A stretch of DNA of 62,023 nucleotides from Sporosarcina psychrophila (GTDB lineage Bacteria > Bacillota > Bacilli > Bacillales_A > Planococcaceae). Below are positions 27,168-36,489 of the stretch, one piece after another (positions within the stretch are counted from its first letter, which is position 1; each line of letters opens with the position of its first letter). The stretch spans positions 1 through 62,023 of the forward strand of contig DYWT01000318.1 in assembly GCA_020742515.1 (NCBI GenBank), written 5' to 3'. Below the pieces are notes generated by a model. It saw nothing but the letters and a program-made list of their open reading frames with translations, was not told the DNA's origin and made no database searches. A program made the translations under genes and the position numbers.

Positions 27168-29087
27168 TTAAAGGATACGCTTTTCTATTTGCTGGTAAAT
27201 GTACGCCGCAAAATCTTCGATAGATAAGCTATCTGTTTTTTGACTGCCAAATTCCCGAACATTCACAGTTCCTTCACCCGCCTCTTTGTCACCTAAAATA
27301 AGTGCGTAAGGGACCTTCTGTAGTTGGGCTTCCCTTACCTTGTAACCCAACTTTTCATCCCGCCTATCAATCTCAACCCGTATTCCTTCATTTCTTAAAA
27401 CGGACTGTACGTTTAACGCGTAATCTAAATGGACATGTGAAACAGGAACAATTTGTACTTGCACTGGAGCAAGCCATGTTGGAAAAGCCCCTGCAAAATG
27501 TTCAATCAGGATACCAAAGAAACGATCGATTGAGCCAAATATTGCGCGGTGAATGACCACTGGACGGACTTTTTCATTGTTTTCATCAATATACGTGAGA
27601 TCAAACTTTTCAGGCATTTGGAAATCGAGTTGAATTGTGCCGCATTGGTGGCTACGTCCAAGTGCATCTTTAATATGGAAGTCAATTTTGGGTCCGTAAA
27701 ATGCGCCATCCCCCTCATTTAATTGATAAGGAACCGCTAGTTCATCCAAAACATTTTTTAGAGCCTCTTCTGAATCATTCCAAATCTCGTCACTCCCTAG
27801 TGATTGTTCTGGCCTTGTTGAAAGTTCAACCGAATATTCAAAACCAAAAGCTTGATAAACTTCATCAATCAGACGAATAACTTGCTTTATTTCGCTTTGA
27901 ATTTGATTATGCCTCACAAAAATATGCGCATCATCTTGGCAGAATGTTCGAACCCTTAATAGTCCATTAAGGGCACCACTAAATTCATGTCGATGGACTT
28001 GGCCGAATTCAGCCATCCGTATCGGTAAATCACGGTACGAATGAAGATTATTTTTAAAAATCAACATATGACCCGGACAATTCATCGGCTTCATTGCGAA
28101 TTTCGCGTTCTCTACCTCTGAAAAATACATATTTTCATGGTAATGATCCCAGTGCCCCGATTGCTCCCATAGACGTTGATTCATCATGAAAGGTGTGCTG
28201 ACTTCGGCATACCCTGCCTTCGTTTGAAGTGCACGTGAAAAATTCTCTAGCTCCGTTCGTATTATCTGCCCATTCGGTAAATAGAATGGCATGCCAGGTG
28301 CTTCCTCAGAGAACATGAATAATTTAAGTTGCTTGCCTAGTTTTCGATGATCCCTTTTTTCTGCTTCCTTTAAGAAATACATATGCTGGTCTAAGTCTTT
28401 CTTTTTCAAAAAGGCAATTCCATAAACACGTTGCATAACTTGATTATCACTATCCCCTTGCCAATAGGCACCCGATAAATGTGTTAATTTGAATGCTTTT
28501 ACCCATCCAGTAGAGGGTAGATGTGGTCCACGACAAAGGTCAATAAATTCTCCTTGTTTATAAAGTGATATTTTCTCGTCAGTTGGTATCTCTTTTAAAA
28601 TCTCTAATTTAAACAATTCGTCACGCTGCTCAAATATTTTTTTAGCCTCTTCGTATGTGACTTCCAAGCGCTCGATCTCCAAATCTTCTCCTATAATCGC
28701 TTCCATTTCTTTTTCGATCATTGCTAAATCATTTGAAGTAATATTTGTAGCCGTTTGAAAATCGTAGAAAAAACCGTTTTCAATAACGGGTCCAATCCCT
28801 AACTTCGAATTGTCATACAGTCTTTTTACGGCTTGCCCCAACACATGTGCAACTGTGTGCCTTAGCACTTGGAGTCCTTCTTTCGATTCCTTCGTGAAAA
28901 GTGTAACCGAAGCATCCTCCATAATGCATTGTGATAAATCACACAGTTGGTCATTGACTTTGCCCGCTACAACCGTTTTTCTCAGGCTTGAACTTATCGA
29001 TTCTGCAATATCCGCCAATGTAACCCCTACTGTAAACTCCTTTTTGCTACCATCCGGAAATTGAATCTCAATCTGTTTGTCATTCAT
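27168..29087 (-). CDS. thrS: threonine--tRNA ligase (ThrZ-type)
   Basis: A 639-residue class II synthetase. It has a TGS domain (about 1-62, ending before EGLQVLRHTVAHVLGQAVKRLY), the editing domain (to about 240), then the catalytic core with motif 2 (RMAEFGQVHRHE), the zinc Cys in MKPMNCPGHMLIF, motif 3 (VHPVVIHRA-like, PVVIHRAIFGSIDRFFGILIE) and a C-terminal anticodon-binding domain. As I remember the B. subtilis paralogues, the sequence follows the inducible ThrZ more closely than ThrS. Two tandem T-box leaders upstream agree, because thrZ of B. subtilis also carries multiple leaders. Charges tRNA-Thr. Confidence 0.95.
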   Translation of the reverse strand: MNDKQIEIQFPDGSKKEFTVGVTLADIAESISSSLRKTVVAGKVNDQLCDLSQCIMEDASVTLFTKESKEGLQVLRHTVAHVLGQAVKRLYDNSKLGIGPVIENGFFYDFQTATNITSNDLAMIEKEMEAIIGEDLEIERLEVTYEEAKKIFEQRDELFKLEILKEIPTDEKISLYKQGEFIDLCRGPHLPSTGWVKAFKLTHLSGAYWQGDSDNQVMQRVYGIAFLKKKDLDQHMYFLKEAEKRDHRKLGKQLKLFMFSEEAPGMPFYLPNGQIIRTELENFSRALQTKAGYAEVSTPFMMNQRLWEQSGHWDHYHENMYFSEVENAKFAMKPMNCPGHMLIFKNNLHSYRDLPIRMAEFGQVHRHEFSGALNGLLRVRTFCQDDAHIFVRHNQIQSEIKQVIRLIDEVYQAFGFEYSVELSTRPEQSLGSDEIWNDSEEALKNVLDELAVPYQLNEGDGAFYGPKIDFHIKDALGRSHQCGTIQLDFQMPEKFDLTYIDENNEKVRPVVIHRAIFGSIDRFFGILIEHFAGAFPTWLAPVQVQIVPVSHVHLDYALNVQSVLRNEGIRVEIDRRDEKLGYKVREAQLQKVPYALILGDKEAGEGTVNVREFGSQKTDSLSIEDFAAYIYQQIEKRIL

Positions 29088-29111
29088 CTAAAACACCCCA
29101 TCCAATTTTTT

Positions 29112-29340
29112 TTATAAAAAAATACCCGTCCCAAATAAAGGGACGAGTATGATTACCCGTGATTCCACCCAAATTTCTAACACCATCCAACAATGGTGTT
29201 AACTCATGGCGCTGTAACGTAGCATTAACGGTATTAGTTACTTCATTTCACTAATACAGCTCAAAAGTGGTAAATTATTTTCTGCGTTAGGAAGTTCTCA
29301 GCTTTACTTCCCTCTCTGGAAACCATCAAAATAATTCATG
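29112..29340 (-). promoter_or_regulatory. T-box riboswitch, promoter-distal copy next to thrS
   Basis: The T-box core GGGTGGAATCACGGG is at 29170-29156 on the minus strand. A terminator follows (ATACCCGTCCC / GGGACGAGTAT at 29122-29150, then TTTTTTTATA). Stem I upstream includes an AGAGAGGGAAGT start and a specifier-loop candidate ACC (Thr) at 29271-29269 followed by A. Uncharged tRNA-Thr would stabilise the antiterminator and let thrS be transcribed. Confidence 0.88.
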
Positions 29341-29374
29341 TCTTTGTCATAGCTGTTATCGTTATTCAGTTAAT

Positions 29375-29605
29375 ATCTATACAAATAAACACACCCATCC
29401 CTAGTAAAGGGACGAGTGTGTTTTCTCGTGATTCCACCCAAATTTCTAACACCATCCAACAATGGAGTTAGCTCATGGTGCTGTAACGTAGCATTAACGG
29501 CCATTAGATACTTATTTTCTCTAATGCAGCTCAAAAGTGGTAAATTGCTTTTCTGCGTTGGGAAGATTTCAGCTATACTTCCCTCTCTGTAAACCATAAA
29601 AACAA
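29375..29605 (-). promoter_or_regulatory. T-box riboswitch, promoter-proximal copy
   Basis: Second, diverged copy of the same leader. T-box core GGGTGGAATCACGAG is at 29439-29425, the terminator stem with arms ACACACCCATCCC and GGGACGAGTGTGT is at 29390-29421 with a weaker T tract, and the candidate ACC specifier is at 29541-29539. The stretch around the core and specifier is almost identical to the downstream copy, so it arose by tandem duplication. Both must be read through to express thrS. Confidence 0.87.
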
Positions 29606-29751
29606 TTCATGTCTCTATCATCGCTATTATAAAATATAGTTAGAATTCACCAAAATCGAATTAGTTAATATCCTACAACAAACAAAATAAATTATCAAGC
29701 TTTTCTTTATCATAGTGCTGACAATCCAAGCTATCCTACTCCAACTGGCAC

Positions 29752-30351
29752 TTAATTAAATACTATAAATCGATTTTCATCAGATATAAATTCTTTTTCT
29801 TCAGGTTCAGCGGCTATACCACCAAACGGCATTTGCGCTCTTAAATTCCAAGTAGAAGGTATTTGCCATTCGTTTTTAACAGCTTTGTCAATGAGAGGAT
29901 TATAGTGTTGGAGTGAAGCACCTATGTCCTCAAGAGCTAATGCTGTCCAGACGGAATGTTGGGCAATCGCTGTTGATTGATCAGACCAACTCGGAAATTG
30001 CTCTGCATATAGAGGGAAATCTTTTTGTAAATTCTTTATTACCGCTGTATCCTCAAAGAATAAAATTGTACCAAAACCCGCACGAAATGTAGCAATTTTC
30101 TCTTCAGTTTTCGAGAATTTTTGCTTAGCAACAATCCCACTTAATGTATCTGCTACAATTCCCCATAATTTATTATGGGAATCATTGAAAAGAATAACAG
30201 CTCGCGATGATTGTGAGTTAAAAGCTGAAGGACTTAGTTTAATAGCCTCTATAATAAGCTTTTGAATACCTTCCTCAGTTTGTTCAATGTTTTTATTCAG
30301 CGAATAAATAGAACGACGTTTTTTCATTAAATCAATAAATAGATTTCCCAT
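29752..30351 (-). CDS. nitroreductase family protein (YdgI/HBN1-type)
   Basis: A 199-residue protein with the nitroreductase N-terminus (LMKKRRSIYSLNKNIEQTEEGIQKLIIEAIKLSPSAFNSQSSRAVIL, where the RRS and SAFNSQSS segments contact FMN) and the C-terminal MPFGGIAAEPEEKE typical of the oxidoreductase subgroup near YdgI. It should be an FMN-binding NAD(P)H-dependent reductase acting on nitro or quinone compounds. GAGGG precedes the ATG. It lies 26 nt downstream of the MFS gene on the same strand and may be co-transcribed with it under the divergent LysR regulator. Confidence 0.82.
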   Translation of the reverse strand: MGNLFIDLMKKRRSIYSLNKNIEQTEEGIQKLIIEAIKLSPSAFNSQSSRAVILFNDSHNKLWGIVADTLSGIVAKQKFSKTEEKIATFRAGFGTILFFEDTAVIKNLQKDFPLYAEQFPSWSDQSTAIAQHSVWTALALEDIGASLQHYNPLIDKAVKNEWQIPSTWNLRAQMPFGGIAAEPEEKEFISDENRFIVFN

Positions 30352-30377
30352 ATTTAATTTCCCTCTTTCAAAATACT

Positions 30378-31547
30378 TTAGTGGATTCCCTCATTAACAT
30401 GTTCACCGTTTGCTGTTTTGTTCCCTATTTTCAAGACAGTGACAAGCATTGCACATATAATTATCAATAGTCCTACCATTGCTGGTGCAAAATTGTCAAA
30501 AATATCTACTGTCAGTCCGATAAATGTTGGCCCCAGAGCCCCGAGTAGATATCCACCAAATTGCATCATCGCTGACCAGGAGATTGTTTGTTCAATACTT
30601 TTAGCTTCTTGAATAGGCAGAAGTAATGCCAAAGGAAACAAACCACCTGCCCCGATACCAAGGAAAATTGTCGCTGCCCATGGTGAGAAATGAAACAGCA
30701 AAATTACAATTCCGATTACTTCTAATAGAATACAAACTAGTAACCAAATTTTTCTATTCCCTGTTTTGGTAACGAGAATAGGTATTAAAAAGCTTACGGG
30801 AATTTGAATTACTGTAAATAGGGTCAAAATCAAACCCGATTGCGAGTGGCTGAATCCCATTGATTGTACGATGGGGGCTAACCAAGCTGTTAGCGAATAA
30901 AAGATGGCCGCCATGCACCCAAAAAACGACATGAATAATGTCACCCTTTTATTTTTTACAAACAAAGCTGAAATAGGCTGGTTATCTTTACTCTTTTCAG
31001 CTTTATTTAGGAGTGGAAGAAGTAGTAAAGATGCAGGAACCGCTAATATACTCCAGAGACTTAAGGAGTGTTGCCAAGATTCATTCATTCTTTCGTATAT
31101 CGGCACAGAAAAACTGGATGCAACAGCCGCTCCAATCACCATTGATACAGAGTAAACCCCCATTAGACCATGATTATTGGGAAAGTACTTTTTTATAAAC
31201 CCTGTAATCAGTGGTCCTGCTATACCAATTCCAATTCCGGAGAATAAAGCTGTCGCAAACAACAAAAAGCTATTATGAACAAACATGCGAAAGAAAGTAG
31301 CAACGAAAATCAAAGACATTGCTATAAGCAAGGACTTCTCCATTCCCAAACAATTATTTAGCTTAATGGCCAAGATGGCAAATAGTCCCATACAAAAAAC
31401 CGGCAGTGCAGTTATTAAACTAGCCGTTACCCCACTAATCCCTAAATCCGTTTGGATGATATCAAGTAAAGGACCAACAGAAGTAATGGATGGCCTTAGA
31501 TTCAGTGAAACAAAAAATATAATAACCGTGAGATAAACAAAACGCAT
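30378..31547 (-). CDS. CynX/NimT family MFS transporter
   Basis: A 389-residue twelve-helix major facilitator. The opening SLNLRPSITSVGPLLDIIQTDLG matches the CynX/NimT group (S-x-N-x-R-P-x-I-T-S-x-G-P). GIGAGGLFPLALLLPIQEAKS in the second half is another shared segment. Members export cyanate or 2-nitroimidazole. GGAGG lies 8 nt before ATG 31547; a GTG three codons earlier overlaps that site. It is divergent from a LysR gene and followed by a nitroreductase, a pairing consistent with export or detoxification of nitro compounds, which is inference. Confidence 0.88.
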   Translation of the reverse strand: MRFVYLTVIIFFVSLNLRPSITSVGPLLDIIQTDLGISGVTASLITALPVFCMGLFAILAIKLNNCLGMEKSLLIAMSLIFVATFFRMFVHNSFLLFATALFSGIGIGIAGPLITGFIKKYFPNNHGLMGVYSVSMVIGAAVASSFSVPIYERMNESWQHSLSLWSILAVPASLLLLPLLNKAEKSKDNQPISALFVKNKRVTLFMSFFGCMAAIFYSLTAWLAPIVQSMGFSHSQSGLILTLFTVIQIPVSFLIPILVTKTGNRKIWLLVCILLEVIGIVILLFHFSPWAATIFLGIGAGGLFPLALLLPIQEAKSIEQTISWSAMMQFGGYLLGALGPTFIGLTVDIFDNFAPAMVGLLIIICAMLVTVLKIGNKTANGEHVNEGIH

Positions 31548-31664
31548 GTGAAACACCTCCTTCCTTCACCATTGCATTCATTCTATAGTTGCGCTTATAA
31601 TAGTTCAATACTATTTATTCTATTTAAACCATAGCTTCAAACTATCACAAAGGGAGATTGTTAA

Positions 31665-32534
31665 ATGGAAATCAGGCAATTACACTATTTTCTTATGCTG
31701 TGCAATGAACTGCATTTTACTGAAGCTGCATACAAACTTGGGATTTCGCAACCAACACTGAGTCAACAAATACGGGTATTGGAAGATGAGCTAGGAGTGC
31801 CTCTGTTCGACCGTCTTGGTAAAAAGACAGTTAAGACCGAAGCAGGTAATCTTCTTGAGCAATACGCTTTACAAATTGTTCAGCAACTAGAAAACGCAAA
31901 AAGTGCTATAGAAGATCTCACAAATCTGCATACCGGTCACTTACGTGTAGCGGTACTACCGTCCGATCTTGATTATCGATTAACAGCATTACTAATCGAT
32001 TTTCATAAGGAATTTCCAAACACTAAAGTGCAAGTGATCCCATCGATTGATATTTTAAATAAAGTACTAGAAAACGAAGTTGATATTGGCGTTGGGCTAG
32101 CAATTCAACCAGACAACCGTTTAAATCGCATCCCTTTTTACACTGAAACATATAGTCTTTTTATTACTGACGAACATGAATTAGCAGACAAAGATATTAT
32201 CCTCCCCTCTGATTTAGTAAATATGCCTTTAGTTATGTATCCTAAAGGATTCTCTGGACGTGATCTGATCGAGAATTGGTGCGATAATCAAGAAATTTCT
32301 ATTGATACTTTGATGGAAACAGGATCAGCCACGTCCTTGTTTCAGCTTGTTAAATCTGGAATTGGAGCTACTATTCAACCTAGTCAACTGATTGAAAATT
32401 TCCAGTCACTCGGTATACGTGCAATTCCAATCAAGCATTCACCGACTAGGAACTTAGAAATGTTTTATCGGAATGACAAATATTTAACTCAATCTGCACA
32501 AGCATTTTTAAAAAGAATGGAAACCTTTTTTTGA
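31665..32534 (+). CDS. LysR family transcriptional regulator (CynR-like)
   Basis: A 289-residue LysR protein. The N-terminal winged helix MEIRQLHYFLMLCNELHFTEAAYKLGISQPTLSQQIRVLEDELG is canonical and is followed by the effector-binding domain (TGHLRVAVLPSDLDYRL...). Start at ATG behind GGGAG. It sits divergent from the CynX-like exporter/nitroreductase pair with 117 bp between starts, the usual arrangement for LysR control of a neighbouring operon. CynR-like naming is by resemblance of the first 60 residues and context only. Confidence 0.9.
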   Translation: MEIRQLHYFLMLCNELHFTEAAYKLGISQPTLSQQIRVLEDELGVPLFDRLGKKTVKTEAGNLLEQYALQIVQQLENAKSAIEDLTNLHTGHLRVAVLPSDLDYRLTALLIDFHKEFPNTKVQVIPSIDILNKVLENEVDIGVGLAIQPDNRLNRIPFYTETYSLFITDEHELADKDIILPSDLVNMPLVMYPKGFSGRDLIENWCDNQEISIDTLMETGSATSLFQLVKSGIGATIQPSQLIENFQSLGIRAIPIKHSPTRNLEMFYRNDKYLTQSAQAFLKRMETFF

Positions 32535-32574
32535 AGTCACTATCCGGCAGAACAAGTGATTGATAGCTAAATCG

Positions 32575-32612
32575 AAAACACACACAGAGAAAAAGTCTCT
32601 GTGTGTGTTTTA
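32575..32612. terminator. bidirectional terminator between LysR and MFS genes
   Basis: AAAACACACACAGAGA / TCTCTGTGTGTGTTTT, a perfect 16-bp stem with a 5-nt loop, between convergent genes. Confidence 0.88.
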
Positions 32613-32623
32613 TAGAATGTTTT

Positions 32624-33826
32624 TTAGTATTCTTCGTACATTTTTTTATTTCCGATCATAAACGTCAGGATAACCATCATCACATACAATGACAGTATGA
32701 TGGCGAATGTATAATTATGGTTCGCGGTACCATCATATACAACTGCAATTAGTAGCGGTAAGAATCCTCCAATGATGAAACCACCCGTCTGCATCATCGC
32801 TGTCCATGAACTTGCTTCTTCAGCATTTTTCGTCTCATCAAGCGGTAATAGGAGTGCTACCGGGAATAAGCCGCCAAGTGGAATGCCCATGATGAACGCA
32901 CCTGCCCACATAAGTGGATGAATCCCCGTCCAGAACAGGACGACTGCAAGCATCCCGGAAATAAGCATAAGTAAAAGCCAAAACTTCCTTGCTGGAAAGC
33001 GTTCCATCAGCAACGGTAGGAGAATATTTAAAAAGATTTGGACGGTCGTCATGATGCTGAGTAACGTTCCCGCTTGCAACAAGGTCATACCAGCAGAAAT
33101 TGCGATCGGTGCAAGCCATGTAATAATTGAAAAGAAAGCAGAAGACTGCAAGCCAAAAAATAGTAAGAATAGCCAAGCTTTCCGTGTTTTCCACGGGGAT
33201 TTTATCTTTTTCCGTTTACCTTTCACCGTCACGGAATCGAGTTGACGTATCTCCAGATGGCCTTTCATCGCTAAAAACCAAGAAACTAGACCGAGGAGTG
33301 CTAGAACAGACCAAATACTTAGTGCAAACAAGTATGACCCAGTCGTTTCGAAAAATACGGCGGTTAATCCTGCACTAGCTGCAGAACCGACCCCCATTCC
33401 GAATGAATAAATGCCAATGACGGAAGCGGCACGATCAGGGAAATACTGCTTGATCATCGCGGAAAGAAGCGGTCCGATAACCGCAATAGCGATACCGATA
33501 AGGAATGCTGTTCCGATTAAAACTAAAAAATTGGAAATGAAACCTCGTAAAACGGTCATTATTCCAATTAGTATAAGCATCGCATAGATAGTATGCTTCA
33601 ATCCGAATTTCCGGTTCAACACCGGCGCCATTGTGGCAAAAATCCCCATACAAATGACTGGAACGGCTGTCAATAAACTTACCTGTGCATTCGATAACGT
33701 TAACTGCTCACGAATCGTTTCAAGCATGGGTCCAATTGATGTGATTGCCGGCCTCATATTAATGGATATTGCAAAAATGGAAAAAATAATAAAAAATGAA
33801 TTTCGTTTACTTATTTTTCTGGGCAT
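32624..33826 (-). CDS. CynX/NimT family MFS transporter (second copy)
   Basis: A 400-residue paralogue of the transporter at 30.4-31.5 kb. It shares ISINMRPAITSIGPMLETIREQL at the start and the GIPLGGLFPVALLLPLDETKNAEEASSWTAMMQTGG region. Twelve helices are evident. No regulator is directly attached, but the LysR gene lies just downstream, convergent. Two paralogues within 3.5 kb suggest an old local duplication followed by divergence. Substrate unknown. Confidence 0.87.
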   Translation of the reverse strand: MPRKISKRNSFFIIFSIFAISINMRPAITSIGPMLETIREQLTLSNAQVSLLTAVPVICMGIFATMAPVLNRKFGLKHTIYAMLILIGIMTVLRGFISNFLVLIGTAFLIGIAIAVIGPLLSAMIKQYFPDRAASVIGIYSFGMGVGSAASAGLTAVFFETTGSYLFALSIWSVLALLGLVSWFLAMKGHLEIRQLDSVTVKGKRKKIKSPWKTRKAWLFLLFFGLQSSAFFSIITWLAPIAISAGMTLLQAGTLLSIMTTVQIFLNILLPLLMERFPARKFWLLLMLISGMLAVVLFWTGIHPLMWAGAFIMGIPLGGLFPVALLLPLDETKNAEEASSWTAMMQTGGFIIGGFLPLLIAVVYDGTANHNYTFAIILSLYVMMVILTFMIGNKKMYEEY

Positions 33827-33925
33827 TTACTCGTTCCTTTCTTTCTGTAAAACAATCCAACTCAAATTGGTTTTCGCTGTGTCTAGGATTTTTTTATTAA
33901 AAACAAACTTAAAGGAGTATTTATT

Positions 33926-34015
33926 ATGCGGTTGGTGGGGTCTCGAATAGTAAATGGATCTTGTATCAAGCATAACACTTCAAAATCATTTCAAGCTATA
34001 CTGATGTCAAATTGA
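33926..34015 (+). CDS. possible 29-aa peptide
   Basis: ATG preceded by AAAGGAG with 8 nt spacing; reads MRLVGSRIVNGSCIKHNTSK onwards. Basic, no membrane helix, no family recognised. The strong ribosome binding site is the only support. The rest of 33830-34190 shows nothing else. Confidence 0.25.
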   Translation: MRLVGSRIVNGSCIKHNTSKSFQAILMSN

Positions 34016-34193
34016 GAACAGGATTTCTTAAGTATATTATCATATCATAATCACGAGTTGTATGTTTTTGATTAGATTACCCTTTCCAAAACTATCATTC
34101 TCTTTTTTAGCGATATGTATCAAGGCTTGTAAGTGTTTTTCACATCAATTTTCTTACCTATTCTGTTGTTAGTAATATGGTCACAGTAGCCTT

Positions 34194-34613
34194 TTACTCC
34201 TGTACCTTACTGACTTTAAAACCACATCCACCTTTAGTCTGTTCCCCAATCACTTTTAACGAATGTATGCGAAGATTAGTGGTAAAAGTAAACGTCCCTA
34301 TCTCATTTTCGGTAAACTTCTTTTTAAATAGTAATTTTTTACGATCGCGCCACTCTAATGTAAATGAGCCTTCTTCCACAGTGACTTTATAACTTATCGA
34401 TAATAATTCATGTTTTTTAAAACGAAAATAATAATATTCAAATCCGTTAAATGTTTCGTATGATATGTTTAGTTTATTTCCAATTCTCTTATATATGTAT
34501 TTTATTTGCGTTACAATCCGAAGCTTTCCTTTTTTAATTATAATATAGGCAATTGCCCCAAGTAGGGAAAATTGAAAGATTAAAGCTAGAGCCTGAAAAG
34601 TTAACACCCACAT
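34194..34613 (-). CDS. hypothetical membrane-anchored protein
   Basis: A 139-residue protein with one N-terminal helix (about 5-26, LTFQALALIFQFSLLGAIAYIII) and a soluble, basic, beta-rich rest (KHELLSISYKVTVEEGSFTLEWRD). AAGGAAGGGGTG precedes the ATG. I recognise no domain. It is the first of several small unlinked genes that mark the start of the accessory half of the window. Confidence 0.55.
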   Translation of the reverse strand: MWVLTFQALALIFQFSLLGAIAYIIIKKGKLRIVTQIKYIYKRIGNKLNISYETFNGFEYYYFRFKKHELLSISYKVTVEEGSFTLEWRDRKKLLFKKKFTENEIGTFTFTTNLRIHSLKVIGEQTKGGCGFKVSKVQE

Positions 34614-34705
34614 TTATATGCACCCCTTCCTTGACATCATACGCCAAAAAAGGTGAAATTCCTCTTAATATCCCACTTAATCTTTATTTGCCGGAGGAAG
34701 ACAGT

Positions 34706-34846
34706 ATGGAGGGCATGAAATACACTTTGACTAGAAAAGTGGTGATTCCTGAGAATTTCGCGAATGATCGATTATACAAGCTTCTAAAAAATGACAAGAT
34801 ATCAAAGTCGATGCCAATATATATCCCTTGCCACTCAGGTGAATGA
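34706..34846 (+). CDS. possible 46-aa protein
   Basis: ATG 34706 behind CCGGAGG (8 nt spacing); reads MEGMKYTLTRKVVIPENF and ends IPCHSGE. Basic and soluble, no known family. The frame is open further upstream into the antisense of the neighbouring gene, so the start is chosen on the ribosome binding site. Confidence 0.35.
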   Translation: MEGMKYTLTRKVVIPENFANDRLYKLLKNDKISKSMPIYIPCHSGE

Positions 34847-34880
34847 CTGAGTTATTAAAGTCTACGGGAGAAACCCTATT

Positions 34881-35135
34881 TCATTGTTCAAAACTCCTCT
34901 TTTCCACCTTATATTCTGAAACTTTATAATCAATAAATACACCAATGAATCCAATAGGTATACCTCCTGCAGATGTTGAAAGTAAAATGATAAAAAGATT
35001 TAGTTTTTCAATTTTAGGATACAGCAAACAGAAGACTAAAATGGTTCCAATTGCCGTAAATACTATTGTGAAATAATAAGTTATATGGATACTTTCTTTT
35101 ATCTTTTCTTCCTCTCTTGTCAATTTCCCACTCAT
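34881..35135 (-). CDS. hypothetical two-helix membrane protein
   Basis: 84 residues: charged head MSGKLTREEEKIKES, helix about 18-40, short loop with Lys-Ile-Glu-Lys, helix about 46-68 containing GGIPIGFIGVFI, and a charged tail. GAGGG precedes the start. No family recognised; similar small two-helix proteins are common in Bacillaceae accessory regions. Confidence 0.5.
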   Translation of the reverse strand: MSGKLTREEEKIKESIHITYYFTIVFTAIGTILVFCLLYPKIEKLNLFIILLSTSAGGIPIGFIGVFIDYKVSEYKVEKRSFEQ

Positions 35136-35332
35136 TTCAAGCCCTCATTTCTTGCAACAATAATAATGTATCTTTATTATTTCCTCATTTTTATTGTTTC
35201 AATCAATTTAGGCATGACATTCGTATTTTCCTTTGTTCGAAATTGATGGGTGTATCTTCAAGCAGTATGTGTATTAGATGTTTTTCTCCTTTCATTAATA
35301 TTTTAGGGGTTCGATAAGGATAGGGTGGTTAT

Positions 35333-35467
35333 ATGAGGATTCTCATATATGTAATAATTTGATTTATTATTGGCCGCTTACTTGGTGGCAAAACAATAGG
35401 CTCATTAATAGGTAGTGTAGGCGGGTTACTTCTAGTAATAATTAGCAAATCGGACTTAATTATTTAA
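35333..35467 (+). pseudogene. small Gly-rich membrane peptide interrupted by TGA
   Basis: Starting at ATG 35333 (GGGTGG upstream) the frame reads MRILIYVII, then TGA at 35360, then continues in frame as FIIGRLLGGKTIGSLIGSVG and on to TAA at 35467, giving a 44-codon hydrophobic glycine-zipper peptide. The TGA probably replaced TGG or CGA. Only one substitution separates it from an intact gene. Confidence 0.45.
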
Positions 35468-35697
35468 AAACTTAATGTATTAATAAATTAGACCGCATAA
35501 TAAAAGTCCTTTTATATTTTAAAATACACAATTTATTTGTAGCTACTGAATTTTATGACAATTGAAAATAAGTGCGTAAATTAAAAGTTTTTCAATATGT
35601 TTCTTTTCTCCTTTTTCCTAATAATGAATGAATGGTAAATCTACATCCAATATGGCTCTTGTTGTCCATCGATTGACTTGGTTATAAAACTAGATTC

Positions 35698-36240
35698 TTA
35701 CTTAGGCGTAATCCATTCATGTTCTAAAATGCTGTATAAAAAAGAATCTCGCCAACCATCCTTTAGTAATAAGTCTTCTCTTATTCTACCTTCCTTAGTC
35801 ATTCCATTTTTCTCTAATACGTTTGACGACGCTACATTTCTTGGGTCACAAGTTGCGAAAATACGATGTAAATGTAATACTTCAAATCCAAATTCAATTA
35901 AAAGTTTCGTTGCTTCAGTTGCGTATCCCATTCCCCAGTATGCAGGATTAATGATATAGCCTATTTCTCCTTCTCTATGGGTAAAGTCTCGAATACTTAT
36001 TTCACCTGCCCCAATCAATCTTTCTTGTCGAATTATTGAAAAGACAAATCGACTTCTCGGATTCTGTCTTGCGTCTAAAATAACTTGTTTTACAAAATCC
36101 TGTGACTCTTTATCGGTATTTGGCCCCCACGGTTGATATTGGCAAACTGTAGGTTGAGAAGCATATGTATGTACATCTATCCAATCTTTTTCTTCCATTT
36201 CTCTAAGTAAGATTCTTTTGCTTTTTAACTTAATAATCAT
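35698..36240 (-). CDS. GNAT family N-acetyltransferase (RimJ/RimL-type)
   Basis: A 180-residue acetyltransferase. KLKSKRILLREMEEKDWIDVHTYASQP is the RimJ-type opening, GEIGYIINPAYWGMGYATEATKLLIEFGF carries the acetyl-CoA binding R/Q-x-x-G-x-G/A-like loop, and HRIFATCDPRNVASSNVLEKNGM is the conserved C-terminal region (N-x-x-S-x-x-V-x-E-K-x-G). AGGAGGG lies 6 nt before ATG 36240. Target may be a ribosomal protein N-terminus or an antibiotic; unknown. Confidence 0.9.
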   Translation of the reverse strand: MIIKLKSKRILLREMEEKDWIDVHTYASQPTVCQYQPWGPNTDKESQDFVKQVILDARQNPRSRFVFSIIRQERLIGAGEISIRDFTHREGEIGYIINPAYWGMGYATEATKLLIEFGFEVLHLHRIFATCDPRNVASSNVLEKNGMTKEGRIREDLLLKDGWRDSFLYSILEHEWITPK

Positions 36241-36434
36241 CAAAATCCCTCCTTTTATAATTTGCTGTTAGTCCTTTTTTGATAAACTAGTGTATCATCG
36301 CCATCTCTACAGTGCTATTGATTAGAACCTTGTTTCTTACTCTACATATTCGGTTTCATTAATTCGAATTCCTCTTTATTTTGAAGATATCCTTTCTAAT
36401 TATGCCACCCATTTATTTTGCAACCCCTTAACAC

Positions 36435-36462
36435 TTGAATTATTTTCAGAGGGATGTATAAT
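36435..36462 (+). promoter_or_regulatory. sigma-A-type promoter of the guanidine exporter operon
   Basis: TTGAAT and TATAAT separated by 16 bp, about 28 bp before the 5' end of the guanidine-I riboswitch. Confidence 0.65.
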
Positions 36463-36489
36463 TCAAGGTAATTGTATAAGTATAAAGTT

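Noticed and set aside
29370..29597. 75-codon minus-strand frame upstream of thrS
   Set aside because: It lies exactly on the promoter-proximal T-box leader; the bases are explained by RNA structure.
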